Positions 33,101 through 41,649 of a DNA stretch of 64,000 nucleotides are shown here, one piece after another. Each line of letters starts with the position of its first letter. Position 1 is the stretch's first letter. The position numbers and the translations under genes were made by a program. The DNA lies in contig NZ_LOHP01000046.1 of NCBI RefSeq assembly GCF_001482305.1, forward strand, positions 62,001 to 126,000. Direction: 5' to 3'. This DNA comes from Leucobacter sp. G161. GTDB taxonomy: Bacteria; Actinomycetota; Actinomycetes; Actinomycetales; Microbacteriaceae. Under the pieces are notes generated by a model, which did not search any database, had not been told where the DNA came from, and saw only the letters and a list, made by a program, of their open reading frames with translations.

Positions 33101-33694
33101 GCTGCGCAGCAGGCCGGTGTGTCGGGCGCTGAGCTCGAGTGGCTGCGCGCTGCACTCGGCACCGACGCGACCGCGTGGAACGATGAGTTTGGGATCGCAC
33201 GCGACGCCTCGGGTGTCGGCGTCGAGCGCAACCTCCTCCGCTACAAGCCCGTGCCGGTCACGGTGCGCGCGGCGGCTGACGCGCCGATCCACCACACGAT
33301 TCGCGTCGTCGCAGCGGGCATCGCGGCGGGCAGCCGCCCGACCGTGAGCACGCCGGCCGCGCTTCCCGAGCCGATCAGCAAGGCGTTCAAGGCTGCTGGC
33401 GTCGAGATCCAGTTCGAGGACGACGCGGCCTGGGCCGCTCGCCTCGGCCGGATCGCGGCACAGGACGGCCCGAACGCGAGCGCACGCATCCGTCTCGTGG
33501 CTGGCGCCAGCCGCGCAGACGGCCTCGCCGCGATCACGGCAGCGACGGGTGGCAAGCCCGACATCGCCGTGTACGGTGGGGACATCGTGTCGGCAGGGCG
33601 CGTTGAGATGCTGCCCTTCATGCACGAGCAGGCGGTGTCCATTACGGCACACCGCTTCGGCACGCCGAACAAGCTGTCCGAGGGCCTGATCTAA
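30137..33694 (+). CDS. putA: Bifunctional proline dehydrogenase / L-glutamate-gamma-semialdehyde dehydrogenase
   Basis: A 1185-residue PutA without the DNA-binding ribbon-helix-helix of the enteric protein. The FAD-dependent proline dehydrogenase barrel spans about 25-490 (VDYVSIKVSST, FINLDMEEYKDLDLTLEVF, KVRLVKGANLPMELVDAA, RIGVAGHNLFDLALAW, YVPVVHPDEFDVAISYLIRRLEEG). The aldehyde dehydrogenase half spans about 540-1010, with AVIPPWNFPVAIP, catalytic E732 in AETSGKN and C766 in GQKCSAASL, 34 apart as usual. Residues 1040-1185 are a C-terminal domain. It turns proline to glutamate, passing the semialdehyde internally. The TTG at 30137 is chosen for GAAAGGA upstream and for homology. Confidence 0.9.
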   Translation: MSQATPRPQDLAEESIALARKWITEAASIPTDASAARLAGVLRDPNGLDFTVGFVDGVVRPEDLSVAAKKLKELVPLTPGFLPGVMRGAIGMGGAFAKPLPGVVVPIARKVLRQMVSHLIIDATDSKLGPAISKIQTEGVRLNMNLLGEAILGQGEAERRLAGTHKLLARPDVDYVSIKVSSTVAPHNHWAFDEAIEHIESQLIPLFERAAAASPQKFINLDMEEYKDLDLTLEVFMRILDRPEFLNLEAGIVLQAYLPDALGAMMRLQEWSAKRVARGGASIKVRLVKGANLPMELVDAAVHGWPAATWGTKQDSDTSYKAVLDYSLTPEHVKNVRIGVAGHNLFDLALAWLLAKGRGAESGLEVEMLLGMATGQAEAVRRDVGSLLLYVPVVHPDEFDVAISYLIRRLEEGASQENFMSAVFEVHENKELFDREKNRFLASLDDLAAITADGDPANYSVPPSNRVQDRRAYDAAGAEARVEALVAKGRKGEFDNAPDSDPDLPGNHVWGREIADRMVSSTLGDNLVAEALVESAQDLDEIVARGVAAADGWQALGADERARILYRAGEALEARRGALLEVMGSECGKTLDQGDPEVSEAIDFANYYAMLGQVIGQVDGATYKQQKLTAVIPPWNFPVAIPAGGALSALAAGSAVIIKPASNSARSGAVMIEALWEAGVPRDVLQFVQFADRALGSKLVADPRVDRLILTGAYETAVNFRELRQDLPILAETSGKNAIIVTPNADLDLAAKDVVQSAFGHAGQKCSAASLVILVGSVATSKRFRGQLLDAARSLKIGTPENLETQMGTIITAPDGKLLRGLTTLSAGEKWLIEPKPLKSDSPLAADKKGNNKLWNPGVREGVKRGSEYHLTEYFGPILGIMTAETLDEAIDMVNEIDYGLTSGLHSLDRDEMALWLDRIQAGNLYINRGITGAIVRRQSFGGWKKSAIGAGTKAGGPSYLYGLGAWEDAPVTAALTAPRPAAAPILTAAQQAGVSGAELEWLRAALGTDATAWNDEFGIARDASGVGVERNLLRYKPVPVTVRAAADAPIHHTIRVVAAGIAAGSRPTVSTPAALPEPISKAFKAAGVEIQFEDDAAWAARLGRIAAQDGPNASARIRLVAGASRADGLAAITAATGGKPDIAVYGGDIVSAGRVEMLPFMHEQAVSITAHRFGTPNKLSEGLI

Positions 33695-33710
33695 GGTCCA
33701 CAGACGTGTT

Positions 33711-33740
33711 GGGGCTGGGAGCCAAGTGGTTCCCAGCCCC
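33711..33740 (+). terminator. Terminator after putA
   Basis: A 10-bp perfect stem GGGGCTGGGA (33711-33720) with TCCCAGCCCC (33731-33740) and a 10-base loop, 16 bp beyond the putA stop and before putP. It could lower read-through into the transporter gene. Confidence 0.7.
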
Positions 33741-33784
33741 TTCGCATTGGAGCCGCACGGCTCACACTCGAAAGGCGAACATCA

Positions 33785-35293
33785 ATGACTGATCAGTTCT
33801 TCCTCTACCTCGCACTCGGCATCTACTTTGCCGTGATGCTGCTCATCGGCTGGATCGCGTTCCGCCGCACGAGCAGCCACGAGGGCTACATGCTCGCCGG
33901 ACGCGGCCTGCCGCCGTGGGTCGCCGCACTCTCCGCAGGTGCCTCGGACATGTCCGGCTGGCTCATTATGGGACTTCCCGGCGCGATCTTCGCGACCGGT
34001 CTCATCGAGGGCTGGATCGCCGTTGGCCTCCTCCTCGGCTCCTACCTCAACTGGCGGCTGGTCGCCCCGCGCCTGCGCGCCTACTCCGAGGTTTCGAAGA
34101 ATTCGATCACGGTGCCGAGCTTCTTCGAGAACCGCACCCGCGACAAGTCGCACCTGCTGCGCTCAGTGTCGAGCATCATCATTCTCGTGTTCTTCACGCT
34201 GTACGCTTCCTCCGGCATGGTCGCCGGCGGCAAATTCTTTGAGAGCGCATTCGGCGGCGACTACTTTGTCGGCATGCTGCTCGTCACCGCAGTCACCCTC
34301 GGCTACACGCTCTTCGGCGGCTTCCTGGGCGCGTCACTCACTGACGTCGTGCAGGGCCTCATGATGGTCGTCGCGCTCATCGTCGTTCCCGTCGTCGCGA
34401 TCATCACGATCGGCGGCTTCGGTGAGACAGTGTCGATCGTCGAGACCGTCGGTGCCGCGAACCTCTCGATCTTCGGTGGCCCCGAGCTGACGACGGGCGC
34501 GGTCGTGCTTGTCGTGATCTCGGGCCTTGCCTGGGGTCTCGGCTACTTCGGTCAGCCGCACATCATCGTGCGCTTCATGGCGCTGCGCACCCCCGGGGAG
34601 GCGAAGTCCGCACGCCGCATCGCGACGTCGTGGCAGTTCCTCTCGCTGCTCGGCGCGGTCGCCGCGGGCCTCGTCGGTATCGCGTACTTTGACAAGTTCG
34701 GCGGCGCCCCGAGCGACCCCGAGACGATCGTGCTGCTCCTCTCGCAGGTGCTGCTGCACCCGCTCGTCGCCGGCCTCGTGCTCGCGGCCGTGCTCGCAGC
34801 GATCATGAGCACGCTCTCGAGCCAGCTCATCGTGTGCTCTTCGGCACTCGTCGAGGACCTCTACCGGATCATGCGCAAGACCCCACCTGCCGAGAAGACC
34901 CTCGTGATCCTCGGCCGCCTCGGTGTGCTCGCGGTCGCCGTCGTGGCTGCGCGCCTCGCAATCAGCCCGAACGACTCGATCCTCGGCCTCGTGAGCTTCG
35001 CATGGGCCGGCTTCGGTGCTGCCTTCGGCCCCGTGGTGTTGCTCAGCCTGTACTGGCGGAGGCTCACGAACTGGGGTGCGCTCGCCGGTATGCTCGTCGG
35101 CGCGATCACCGTGTTCGTGTGGAAGGCGTTCGACACCGGGCTGTACGAGCTGCTCCCCGGCTTCGTGCTCGCACTCATCACTGCGATGGTCGTCAGCCGC
35201 TTCACCTACGCAAAGAACGCGGAAATTGAGGGCGAGTTCACCACTACGATGAGCCTCATCCTCCCCGGCGCGAAGAGCGCTTCCCAGCAGTAA
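33785..35293 (+). CDS. putP: Sodium/proline symporter
   Basis: A 502-residue sodium:solute symporter (SSS family) with about 13 membrane helices. Family landmarks are GWIAFRRTSSHEGYMLAGRGLPPWVAALSAGASDMSGWLIMGLPGA (helices 1-2, with the Na+-binding Ala and the GASDMSGW loop) and GYFGQPHIIVRFMALR and SSQLIVCSSALVEDLY further on. The helix 8 Ser/Thr pair typical of the second sodium ligand set is in IMSTLSSQLIV. It imports proline for PutA. The stop is followed by a GC stem at 35301-35322. Confidence 0.9.
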   Translation: MTDQFFLYLALGIYFAVMLLIGWIAFRRTSSHEGYMLAGRGLPPWVAALSAGASDMSGWLIMGLPGAIFATGLIEGWIAVGLLLGSYLNWRLVAPRLRAYSEVSKNSITVPSFFENRTRDKSHLLRSVSSIIILVFFTLYASSGMVAGGKFFESAFGGDYFVGMLLVTAVTLGYTLFGGFLGASLTDVVQGLMMVVALIVVPVVAIITIGGFGETVSIVETVGAANLSIFGGPELTTGAVVLVVISGLAWGLGYFGQPHIIVRFMALRTPGEAKSARRIATSWQFLSLLGAVAAGLVGIAYFDKFGGAPSDPETIVLLLSQVLLHPLVAGLVLAAVLAAIMSTLSSQLIVCSSALVEDLYRIMRKTPPAEKTLVILGRLGVLAVAVVAARLAISPNDSILGLVSFAWAGFGAAFGPVVLLSLYWRRLTNWGALAGMLVGAITVFVWKAFDTGLYELLPGFVLALITAMVVSRFTYAKNAEIEGEFTTTMSLILPGAKSASQQ

Positions 35294-35300
35294 CCCTGTC

Positions 35301-35322
35301 GGGGCGCCCCAACGGGCGCCTC
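35301..35322 (+). terminator. Short terminator stem after putP
   Basis: GGGGCGCCC (35301-35309) pairs with GGGCGCCTC (35314-35322) with one G-T pair and a 4-base loop, 8 bp after the stop of putP, followed by a few T residues. Confidence 0.55.
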
Positions 35323-35358
35323 GAATTTCCCCCACCCGTACACGAAAGACACGCAGCA

Positions 35359-36390
35359 ATGACGCACGCACAGCACAACTGGATCCACACGACCGACTAC
35401 CACACGGCGGGCGAGCCGTTCCGCATCGTCCACGAGGGCCTTCCCGAGCTTCCCGGCGCGACCGTCGGTGAGCGCCGGGTCGCGGCGATCGCAAACTCCG
35501 GAGGCATCGACGAGCTGCGGCAGCTGCTCTGCAACGAGCCGCGCGGCCACGCTGACATGTACGGCGGATTCATCACCCCGCCCGACGACGCGGGCGCAGC
35601 CTTCGGCGTGCTCTTCTGGCACAAGGACGGCTTCTCGACCGCCTGCGGGCACGGCACCATCGCGCTCGGCGTGTGGGCGACCGACACGGGGCTCGTCGAG
35701 AGCGATCCCGACGGGGTCACCGAGGTCGTGATTGACGTGCCATCGGGCCGCGTTGCCGCGCTCGTCGAGCGCCGCGGCGGCACGCTCGTGGGGGCGACGT
35801 TCCGCAACGTCGATTCGCACGTGATCGCCCGCGATGTGAGTGTCGCGACCTCGCGCGGCGACGTCGTTGTGGATCTCAGCTACTCCGGCGCGATCTACGC
35901 CTCGGTTCGCGCGGCGGATCTCGGCCTCACGGTCGGGCCCGAGCAGTACACGGAGCTCATCGCGCTCGGCCGCGAGATCAAGTGGGCGCTGAACGAGTCC
36001 GCTGAGGCCCAGTTCGCTGACGCTCCACGCCTGTCTGGCGTGTACGGGACGATCCTCTGGGACGACCTCGGACGGCACGAGAACGGGCCGATCCAGCGCA
36101 ACGTCACCGTCTTCGCCGACGGCGAGGTGGATCGTTCGCCATGCGGTTCGGGCACCGGGGCACGCGTCGCGCTGCTCGCGGATTCGGGGGTGCTCGGGGC
36201 CACGGAGACGCTCGAACACCGCTCGATCGTCGACACGGTCTTCGCGGCGACCTGGGACGCAAGCACCGCACGGGCCGACGGCACCGCGACCGTCGTGCCA
36301 CGCGTCACCGGCACGGCCTACCAGACCGGTGAACACCGTTTCATGCTCGACCAGGCAGACACGCTCGGGACCGGCTTCACGCTGCGCTAA
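35359..36390 (+). CDS. Proline-racemase-family enzyme with two catalytic cysteines (hydroxyproline epimerase or racemase)
   Basis: A 343-residue protein. The two half-sites are complete: C96 in STACGHGT and C262 in DRSPCGSGTGAR. Two cysteines mark proline racemase or hydroxyproline 2-epimerase activity; the trans-3-hydroxyproline dehydratases of the family carry a Thr at the second site. NEPRGHADMYGGFITPP is the family's conserved loop. It would interconvert L- and D-proline or 4-hydroxyproline. The gene follows putP, separated by a short hairpin, which ties it to proline metabolism. A second member of the same family begins at 63729. Confidence 0.8.
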   Translation: MTHAQHNWIHTTDYHTAGEPFRIVHEGLPELPGATVGERRVAAIANSGGIDELRQLLCNEPRGHADMYGGFITPPDDAGAAFGVLFWHKDGFSTACGHGTIALGVWATDTGLVESDPDGVTEVVIDVPSGRVAALVERRGGTLVGATFRNVDSHVIARDVSVATSRGDVVVDLSYSGAIYASVRAADLGLTVGPEQYTELIALGREIKWALNESAEAQFADAPRLSGVYGTILWDDLGRHENGPIQRNVTVFADGEVDRSPCGSGTGARVALLADSGVLGATETLEHRSIVDTVFAATWDASTARADGTATVVPRVTGTAYQTGEHRFMLDQADTLGTGFTLR

Positions 36391-36399
36391 CCCGACAGC

Positions 36400-36459
36400 C
36401 CGACACGACAGCGGCCCCGCCCCCACAACTCTGTGGGTGCGGGGCCGCTGTCGTGTCGG
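36400..36459 (+). terminator. Long terminator hairpin
   Basis: A 21-bp perfect stem (36400-36420 with 36439-36459); its loop itself holds CCCACA/TGTGGG. It lies 10 bp after the racemase-family stop and ends the putA-putP-racemase region. Confidence 0.8.
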
Positions 36460-36669
36460 CGCCCACGTGGGAACGCGAACGCCGAGGGCGATTCGCACCG
36501 TGTTTTCGGCGGATGTGCTCGCCGGTCCAGCCAAGATTCGGCCCAGTTCAACGATGCCGCGGGACATATCGAAACTGTCGCAATTCTCCTTAACGCCAGC
36601 GAAACACCCGTTCCGATTCACTGAGTGATGTCGCTGCGAGTTCGCAGGGCACCCAAACAAAGGAACACC

Positions 36670-37155
36670 ATGTCGCGCAACTCTCTTTCCCTGCTCAAGC
36701 TCGCAGCCTGCTCGGCGGCACTCGTGCTCGCACTCGCGGGCTGCAGCGCCTCACCAGAGGCGGAAGGCGAGGCTGGCGGGGGTGGCGGCACCGATGCTCA
36801 CGCCGCGGAATTCCAGGAGTGGGAGCTGAAGATGGCGCAGTGCTTCCGCGATAAGGGTCTCGACGTCGAAGACCCGACGCCGGAAGGCGGCTGGCCCGAG
36901 GTCACGCAGGAGATGCAGGAGGTCTCGCCGGAGTGCCAGTCGGAGGTTGGTGAGCCGCCGATCAAGGAGCTCAGTGAGGCCGAGAAGCGCGAAGCAGACA
37001 AGGCACGCTTCGAGTACGACAGCAAGTTCGGCGAGTGCATGCGCGACCTCGGCTACGACATCGAGGACGCGAAGCTCGGCGGCACCTCGCCGAAGACGCC
37101 GGACGGCGCAAGCAACACCGACCTCGACACCTGCAGCGAGAAGGCCATGCAGTAG
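36670..37155 (+). CDS. Secreted lipoprotein upstream of the MacAB-type efflux genes
   Basis: A 161-residue protein with a lipoprotein signal ending LVLALAGCSASPE (lipidated Cys near 24), then a Gly-rich linker and a helical domain with five spaced Cys residues. Four of them are in MAQCFRDKGLDVEDP, SPECQSEV, FGECMRDLGYDIED and LDTCSEKAM. The two C-(M/F)-R-D-(K/L)-G motifs form an internal repeat (about 55-70 and 115-130). Similar small lipoproteins precede MacA/MacB-type genes in other actinobacteria. No known enzyme motif. The ATG at 36670 is chosen over an upstream one because AAAGGAAC lies 6 nt before it. Confidence 0.75.
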   Translation: MSRNSLSLLKLAACSAALVLALAGCSASPEAEGEAGGGGGTDAHAAEFQEWELKMAQCFRDKGLDVEDPTPEGGWPEVTQEMQEVSPECQSEVGEPPIKELSEAEKREADKARFEYDSKFGECMRDLGYDIEDAKLGGTSPKTPDGASNTDLDTCSEKAMQ

Positions 37156-37208
37156 GCGGATCCGCTGCTCCCCACAGACACCGTGAACCATCCCTGAACG
37201 AGTAGGCC

Positions 37209-38393
37209 ATGACCCACACACCTCGCACTCCCGATACCGGGCAGCACGACGCAGCCGACCACGGGGCCGCTGCTCCACCGACGGGGTCGGCCACCGAGCT
37301 GCCGGCTCCACCCACCGGCGGTCGCGCGCGCAAGGTGCTGTGGGGATCCCTCGCCATCGCAGTGCTCGCCGGCAGCGGCTTTGGCGCCGCCGCGCTACTG
37401 CAACCCTCGGACACCGCCCCGCCCACCAAGCTCCCAGCGGTGGACACCGCGACGGTCGCAGCCGGCGACCTCACCTCGGAGACCACCGCACGCGGCAAGC
37501 TCCAGTACGCGCTCCAGGTCGACATCGCCGCTACCACGAGCGGGATGCTCACCGAGGTTCCCGCCACCGGTACGCAGCTCGCTGCGGGATCGGTGGCGTA
37601 CCGGGTCGACGAGAAGCCGGTATTCATGTTGTCCGGCGCGATGCCGGCCTGGCGGGACTTCACCGCTGGTATGGAGCCCGGAGTCGACATTGAACAGCTC
37701 GAGCGCAATCTGCAATCGTTCGGGTACCTCAGCGTCGACCCCTCGCAGGAGTTCAATTGGTACACGAAGTGGGCGTTGCACGCCTGGACGGATTCGCTCG
37801 GCTTGAAGCCACAGCAGTCACTGAGCAAGGACCAGGTGCTGTTCTCGAGCCAGCCGCTGCAGGTCACCAAGGCAGCGAAGCGGCCCGGCGATCGGGTCGC
37901 AGCCGGCGACACGCTCTTCAGCGCCTCCGGCGCAGCACAGGAGGTGCTCGCGCTCCTCACACCTGCTCAGGCGGAGCTCTCCCCCGTTGGCACGGCCGTC
38001 ACGATCGAACTGCCGAACGGCACATCGACGACCGGCAAGGTCGCAGGCATCGGCGCGGCGGAGGAGGCGCCATCTGAAGACCCGAATGCGGCCGCTGAGC
38101 TGCTGCTGCCCGTGCAGATCTCGCTCGACGACCAGGCCGCAGTAGCGTCGCTCTCGCTCGTCAGCGTGAAGCTCAGCTTCGGGAAGGTGCTCCGGGAGGG
38201 CGTGCTGACCGTTCCGGTCGACGCGCTCGTTCCTGTCGACCAGGAGACGTTCGCGCTCGAGCTGCCACGGAGCTCCCCCGAAGCAGAACGCGAGTTCCTG
38301 TCGGTCGAGGTCGGCGCGTTCGCCTCGGGTTCGGTCGAGGTGTCTGGAAAGGGAGTCCGCGAGGGGCTCGAGGTGACGGTGCCCAAGCGATGA
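37209..38393 (+). CDS. HlyD/MacA-like efflux adaptor (membrane-fusion protein)
   Basis: A 394-residue protein with an N-terminal cytosolic Ala/Pro/Thr-rich arm, one membrane segment about 45-65, and an extracellular part of the membrane-fusion type. The beta-barrel and lipoyl-like stretches are VAAGDLTSETTARGKLQYALQVDIAATTSGMLTEVPATGTQLAAGSVAYRVDEKPVFMLSG and KRPGDRVAAGDTLFSASG. A peptidoglycan-binding-like region (YLSVDPSQEFNWYTKWALHAWTDSLGL) sits in the middle. It would link the ABC permease to the cell envelope. Its stop overlaps the ATPase start by 4 bp. Confidence 0.8.
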   Translation: MTHTPRTPDTGQHDAADHGAAAPPTGSATELPAPPTGGRARKVLWGSLAIAVLAGSGFGAAALLQPSDTAPPTKLPAVDTATVAAGDLTSETTARGKLQYALQVDIAATTSGMLTEVPATGTQLAAGSVAYRVDEKPVFMLSGAMPAWRDFTAGMEPGVDIEQLERNLQSFGYLSVDPSQEFNWYTKWALHAWTDSLGLKPQQSLSKDQVLFSSQPLQVTKAAKRPGDRVAAGDTLFSASGAAQEVLALLTPAQAELSPVGTAVTIELPNGTSTTGKVAGIGAAEEAPSEDPNAAAELLLPVQISLDDQAAVASLSLVSVKLSFGKVLREGVLTVPVDALVPVDQETFALELPRSSPEAEREFLSVEVGAFASGSVEVSGKGVREGLEVTVPKR

Positions 38394-39079
38394 GCTCCGT
38401 GATTCGGCTCAGCGGGGTCACCCGTGCATACGGTCATCCGCCGGTGACCGCGCTGGGCGGGGTGAGCATCGAGGTAGATTCGGGCGAGTACGTTGCGATC
38501 GTCGGGGCGAGCGGCTCCGGGAAGTCGACGCTGCTCAATGTTATGGGCACGCTCGATAGGCCGAGCGCGGGCACGGTCGAGCTCGTCGGGATCGATACGA
38601 CGACGCTCACCGACGTCGAGCTCTCGGCGCTCCGCTCGCAGCACATCGGCTTCGTGTTCCAGCAATTCCATCTCCGGGAGGGGGTGAGCGCCGAGGAGAA
38701 CGTCGCCGATGGGCTGCTCTACTCAGGGGTGCCACGCCGCGAGCGCATGCAGCGTGCGCAGACGATCCTCAGCAGGGTGGGTCTCGGCGAACGCATGCAC
38801 CATAAGCCGCATCCGATGTCTGGCGGCGAGCGCCAGCGCGTCGCGATCGCTCGCGCTGTCGTGGGTGACCCGCCGATCCTGCTCGCAGACGAGCCGACGG
38901 GCAATCTCGACTCGCGCGCGAGCGCGAGCATCATCGAGCTCCTCGACCAGCTCCATCAGGCGGGCACGAGCATCGTGATCATCACCCACGACCCGAAGAT
39001 TGCCGCCAAACTCCCGCGGCAGATCACCATCAGCGATGGCGCGGTCACCAGCGATTCGCGAACGCAGGTGGCGGCGTGA
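38390..39079 (+). CDS. MacB/LolD-type ABC transporter ATP-binding protein
   Basis: A 229-residue ATPase: Walker A GASGSGKST (about 38-46), Q-loop GFVFQQFHLREGVSAEENV, signature [15 protein letters not shown], Walker B ILLADEPTGNLDS, and TIVIITHDP in switch position. The A-D-E-P-T-G-N-L-D form is the mark of the lipoprotein/peptide-exporter class. It is translationally coupled to its neighbours. Confidence 0.9.
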   Translation: MSSVIRLSGVTRAYGHPPVTALGGVSIEVDSGEYVAIVGASGSGKSTLLNVMGTLDRPSAGTVELVGIDTTTLTDVELSALRSQHIGFVFQQFHLREGVSAEENVADGLLYSGVPRRERMQRAQTILSRVGLGERMHHKPHPMSGGERQRVAIARAVVGDPPILLADEPTGNLDSRASASIIELLDQLHQAGTSIVIITHDPKIAAKLPRQITISDGAVTSDSRTQVAA

Positions 39080-40281
39080 GCGCCGGCACCGAGCGCGCGC
39101 CGCTGCGCCGCTCCCGGTTGCGCCCCGGCGATCTCTTCGGCCTCGGCACCGCAGGCATTCGCGCGCGACCGCTGCGCGCGGTGCTCTCAGCGCTCGGTAT
39201 CGCAATCGGCGTCGCCGCGATGGTCGCCGTGCTCGGGATTTCGGCGTCGAGCCAGGCCAAGCTTGAGGCGCAACTCTCCAGCCTCGGCACGAACCTGCTC
39301 AGCGCAGTCGCCGCTGACGGGGGAAACGCAGCCGGGCCGCTGCCGAAAAACGCGGCGGATCGACTCGCACGACTCCCAGGAGTGACTGCGACCGCCGCGA
39401 TCGGCACGCTCGCTGACACCTCCGTCTACCGGAACCAGTATGTGGATCCGCAGCGCACCGGCGGCGTGACCGTGGCCGCCGTCGACACCGCGTTTCTCGA
39501 GGTCGTCGCCGGCGACATGCTGTCGGGATCCTGGTTCAACGCCACCACGTCAGCGTTCCCCGCCGCTGTGCTCGGATTCGAGGCTGCGTCCCGGCTCGGC
39601 ACGGTCGAACCGGGCTCGAACGTCTGGCTCGGCGACACCCTCGTCACGGTCATCGGCATCCTGGAACCGCTGAGCCTCGCCCCCGAATACGACAGCGCAG
39701 CGCTCATCGGTTCTCGGGTGGCGGAGGCAGAGTTCGGGTGGGACGGGCACCCGTCGGTGGTGATGCAGCGCGCCGCCGAGAGCGAGTTGGAGACCGTGCG
39801 CTGGCTCACGCCAGCCGCGATCCAGCCGCAGCAGCCCGGCTCGGTCAGCGTCTCTCGCCCGTCCGACGCGCTCGCGGCGCAGCAGGCGGTCGATGACGTA
39901 TTCACGAGCATGCTTGTCGGGCTCGGCTCAATTTCACTGCTCGTCGGGGCCATCGGCGTCGCAAACACCATGGTGATCTCGGTCATCGAGCGCCGCAAGG
40001 AGATCGGTTTGAGACGCGCCCTCGGGGCCACCCGACGGCATATTCGTCTGCAGTTCGTCACCGAGGCGCTCGTGCTCTCGGGCCTTGGCGGGCTCGCCGG
40101 GGTGGTGATCGGTGCGGGCGTCACGCTCGGTGTCGCGCTCGCCAACGGCTGGACACCAGTCGTGTCGCTCACGGTCTCCGGCGTCGCCGTGATCGCAACG
40201 CTGCTCGTCGGTGCGATCGCCGGGCTCTACCCTGCGGTGCGTGCGTCGCGCACCCCGCCGACGGCCGCACTCAGCGGGTAG
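39076..40281 (+). CDS. MacB-type ABC transporter permease (FtsX/MacB fold)
   Basis: A 401-residue permease with the four-helix MacB topology: first segment about 40-60 (ALGIAIGVAAMVAVLGISAS), an extracytoplasmic periplasmic-core domain of about 230 residues, and three C-terminal segments, with MLVGLGSISLLVGAIGVANTMVISVIERRKEIGLRRALGATRRHIRLQFV being the conserved coupling region. With the adaptor and ATPase it would form a mechanotransmission exporter for peptides, lipids or antibiotics. The substrate is unknown. Confidence 0.9.
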   Translation: MSAGTERAPLRRSRLRPGDLFGLGTAGIRARPLRAVLSALGIAIGVAAMVAVLGISASSQAKLEAQLSSLGTNLLSAVAADGGNAAGPLPKNAADRLARLPGVTATAAIGTLADTSVYRNQYVDPQRTGGVTVAAVDTAFLEVVAGDMLSGSWFNATTSAFPAAVLGFEAASRLGTVEPGSNVWLGDTLVTVIGILEPLSLAPEYDSAALIGSRVAEAEFGWDGHPSVVMQRAAESELETVRWLTPAAIQPQQPGSVSVSRPSDALAAQQAVDDVFTSMLVGLGSISLLVGAIGVANTMVISVIERRKEIGLRRALGATRRHIRLQFVTEALVLSGLGGLAGVVIGAGVTLGVALANGWTPVVSLTVSGVAVIATLLVGAIAGLYPAVRASRTPPTAALSG

Positions 40282-40333
40282 GCGCGGCCGGCGATCGGGC
40301 TGCGGCCCGGTCGCCGGCAGGTCGCGCGTTGGG

Positions 40334-41434
40334 CTACCGGAACTCGGCCACAGGCGTCAGCGCCGACTCGTCGACGGTGGTGCCGAGGCCCGGACCTGTC
40401 AGCGCCCTTCCCCGCCCCGCACTCGAGCGCGGCTCGTAGCCCGCGACGTGCTCGTTCGTCCAGTCGTTCATGAACGACACATTGAAGAGCGTCTCCGGCG
40501 CGGTGGTCGCAGCGAGGTGACTCACCGCTGCCGAGGTAATGTCGCCGCCCCATGTGTCCTCCATCGACACCTTCAACCCGAGGCTCTGCGCGGCGTCGCG
40601 CAGCTGGAGCGTGCGGCTGAACCCGCCGATACGCGAATACTTCAGGTTGATTGCCGAAATACCGGCGTCGTACTTCGCCCGGTAGAGGTCGTCGAGTGTG
40701 ACGATGCACTCGTCAAGGACCAGCTGCTGCGGGATCTGCCTCGCGACAAGCACGTTGTTGTCGAGGCCACGGCAGGGCTCCTCGATGTACACCGGAATGT
40801 CACCAATCAGGCGCGCGGCTTTGATGGCATCGTGCACGTCCCAGCCCCCGTTCGCGTCGGCGATCACGATGACATCGTCGGGCACCGCCTCGACCACAGC
40901 GCGGGTGCGCGCCGCGTCAAGTTCTGGCTCGTTGCCAACCTTGAGCTGGAACCGTCGAATGCCCTCAGCCATGCGCGCTTCAACAAACCCGACCATGCGC
41001 TCAGGGGCTTCCAGTGGCACCGCCTCATAGAGCGGAAACTCAGGTGTCTGGATACCGCCAGTGAGCTGCGCGATCGGTTGCCCGGTTGCCTGCCCCAGAA
41101 CGTCCCAGAGCGCAATGTCGATGGGGCTCTTGGCGGCTCGCTGCTCAAGCAACACCTCGTCCATTAGCCGTAACGCGCCACGGATGTTGAGTGCGTCATG
41201 CCCGATGAGCGCCGGCGCGAGTTCAGCGATCCCGGCGCGCACCCCAGCCGCAAACGCCGGAAGATAGGTGCTGCCGAGCGTGCACACTTCACCCCACCCG
41301 GTGATCCCCGAGTCCGTCGTGATCGCGACGAGCGTTGACTGCTGCGCAGCCGCAGCTCGGCCGCCGGACATCACATACGTCCCGTGCCGATAGGTCAGTT
41401 CGTAGCCGAACACCTGCACTCCGGTGATGTTCAT
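40334..41434 (-). CDS. Enolase-superfamily enzyme, cis-3-hydroxy-L-proline dehydratase / proline-betaine epimerase-like
   Basis: A 366-residue mandelate-racemase/muconate-lactonising-type barrel. Catalytic lysines are K165 (RFQLKVG) and K265 (INLKYSRIGG). Metal ligands are D193 (IADANGG), E218 or E219 (YIEEP) and D241 (LDECI). The EDTWGGD loop near 297 is characteristic of the cis-3-hydroxyproline dehydratase and hydroxyproline-betaine epimerase subgroup. The ATG at 41434 has GGAGGA 7 nt upstream. It is divergent from a GntR/FCD gene, its probable regulator. Confidence 0.85.
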   Translation of the reverse strand: MNITGVQVFGYELTYRHGTYVMSGGRAAAAQQSTLVAITTDSGITGWGEVCTLGSTYLPAFAAGVRAGIAELAPALIGHDALNIRGALRLMDEVLLEQRAAKSPIDIALWDVLGQATGQPIAQLTGGIQTPEFPLYEAVPLEAPERMVGFVEARMAEGIRRFQLKVGNEPELDAARTRAVVEAVPDDVIVIADANGGWDVHDAIKAARLIGDIPVYIEEPCRGLDNNVLVARQIPQQLVLDECIVTLDDLYRAKYDAGISAINLKYSRIGGFSRTLQLRDAAQSLGLKVSMEDTWGGDITSAAVSHLAATTAPETLFNVSFMNDWTNEHVAGYEPRSSAGRGRALTGPGLGTTVDESALTPVAEFR

Positions 41435-41649
41435 GGGTGAGTCCTCCATGTCAGTTCAGCGCGGACGGAACACCTGCGTTCCACGGACCGCAACAGCAAG
41501 GCCCTCGTTCGATCTAAGCACCGAACCCACTGCGAACGCCAGCGCCCCCTCCGCTGAGTACCGCGGGCAGATCACGCCGCTGCCGGGCTTCTCCAGAGGG
41601 ATGAGCAGATAGAGTTTCTTCCATTACCGAGCAGAGAGGGGAACGCCCA

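Noticed and set aside
30236-33652. Two long minus-strand open frames opposite putA
   Set aside because: They mirror the codon pattern of putA in the antisense frame; composition is dominated by Arg, Glu and Val with no recognisable motif or ribosome site.
33695-33784. Possible riboswitch between putA and putP
   Set aside because: Only a simple 10-bp hairpin with no conserved aptamer core is visible.
34334-36660. Minus-strand open frames opposite putP and the racemase-family gene
   Set aside because: Shadow frames; the plus strand shows full, motif-complete enzymes.
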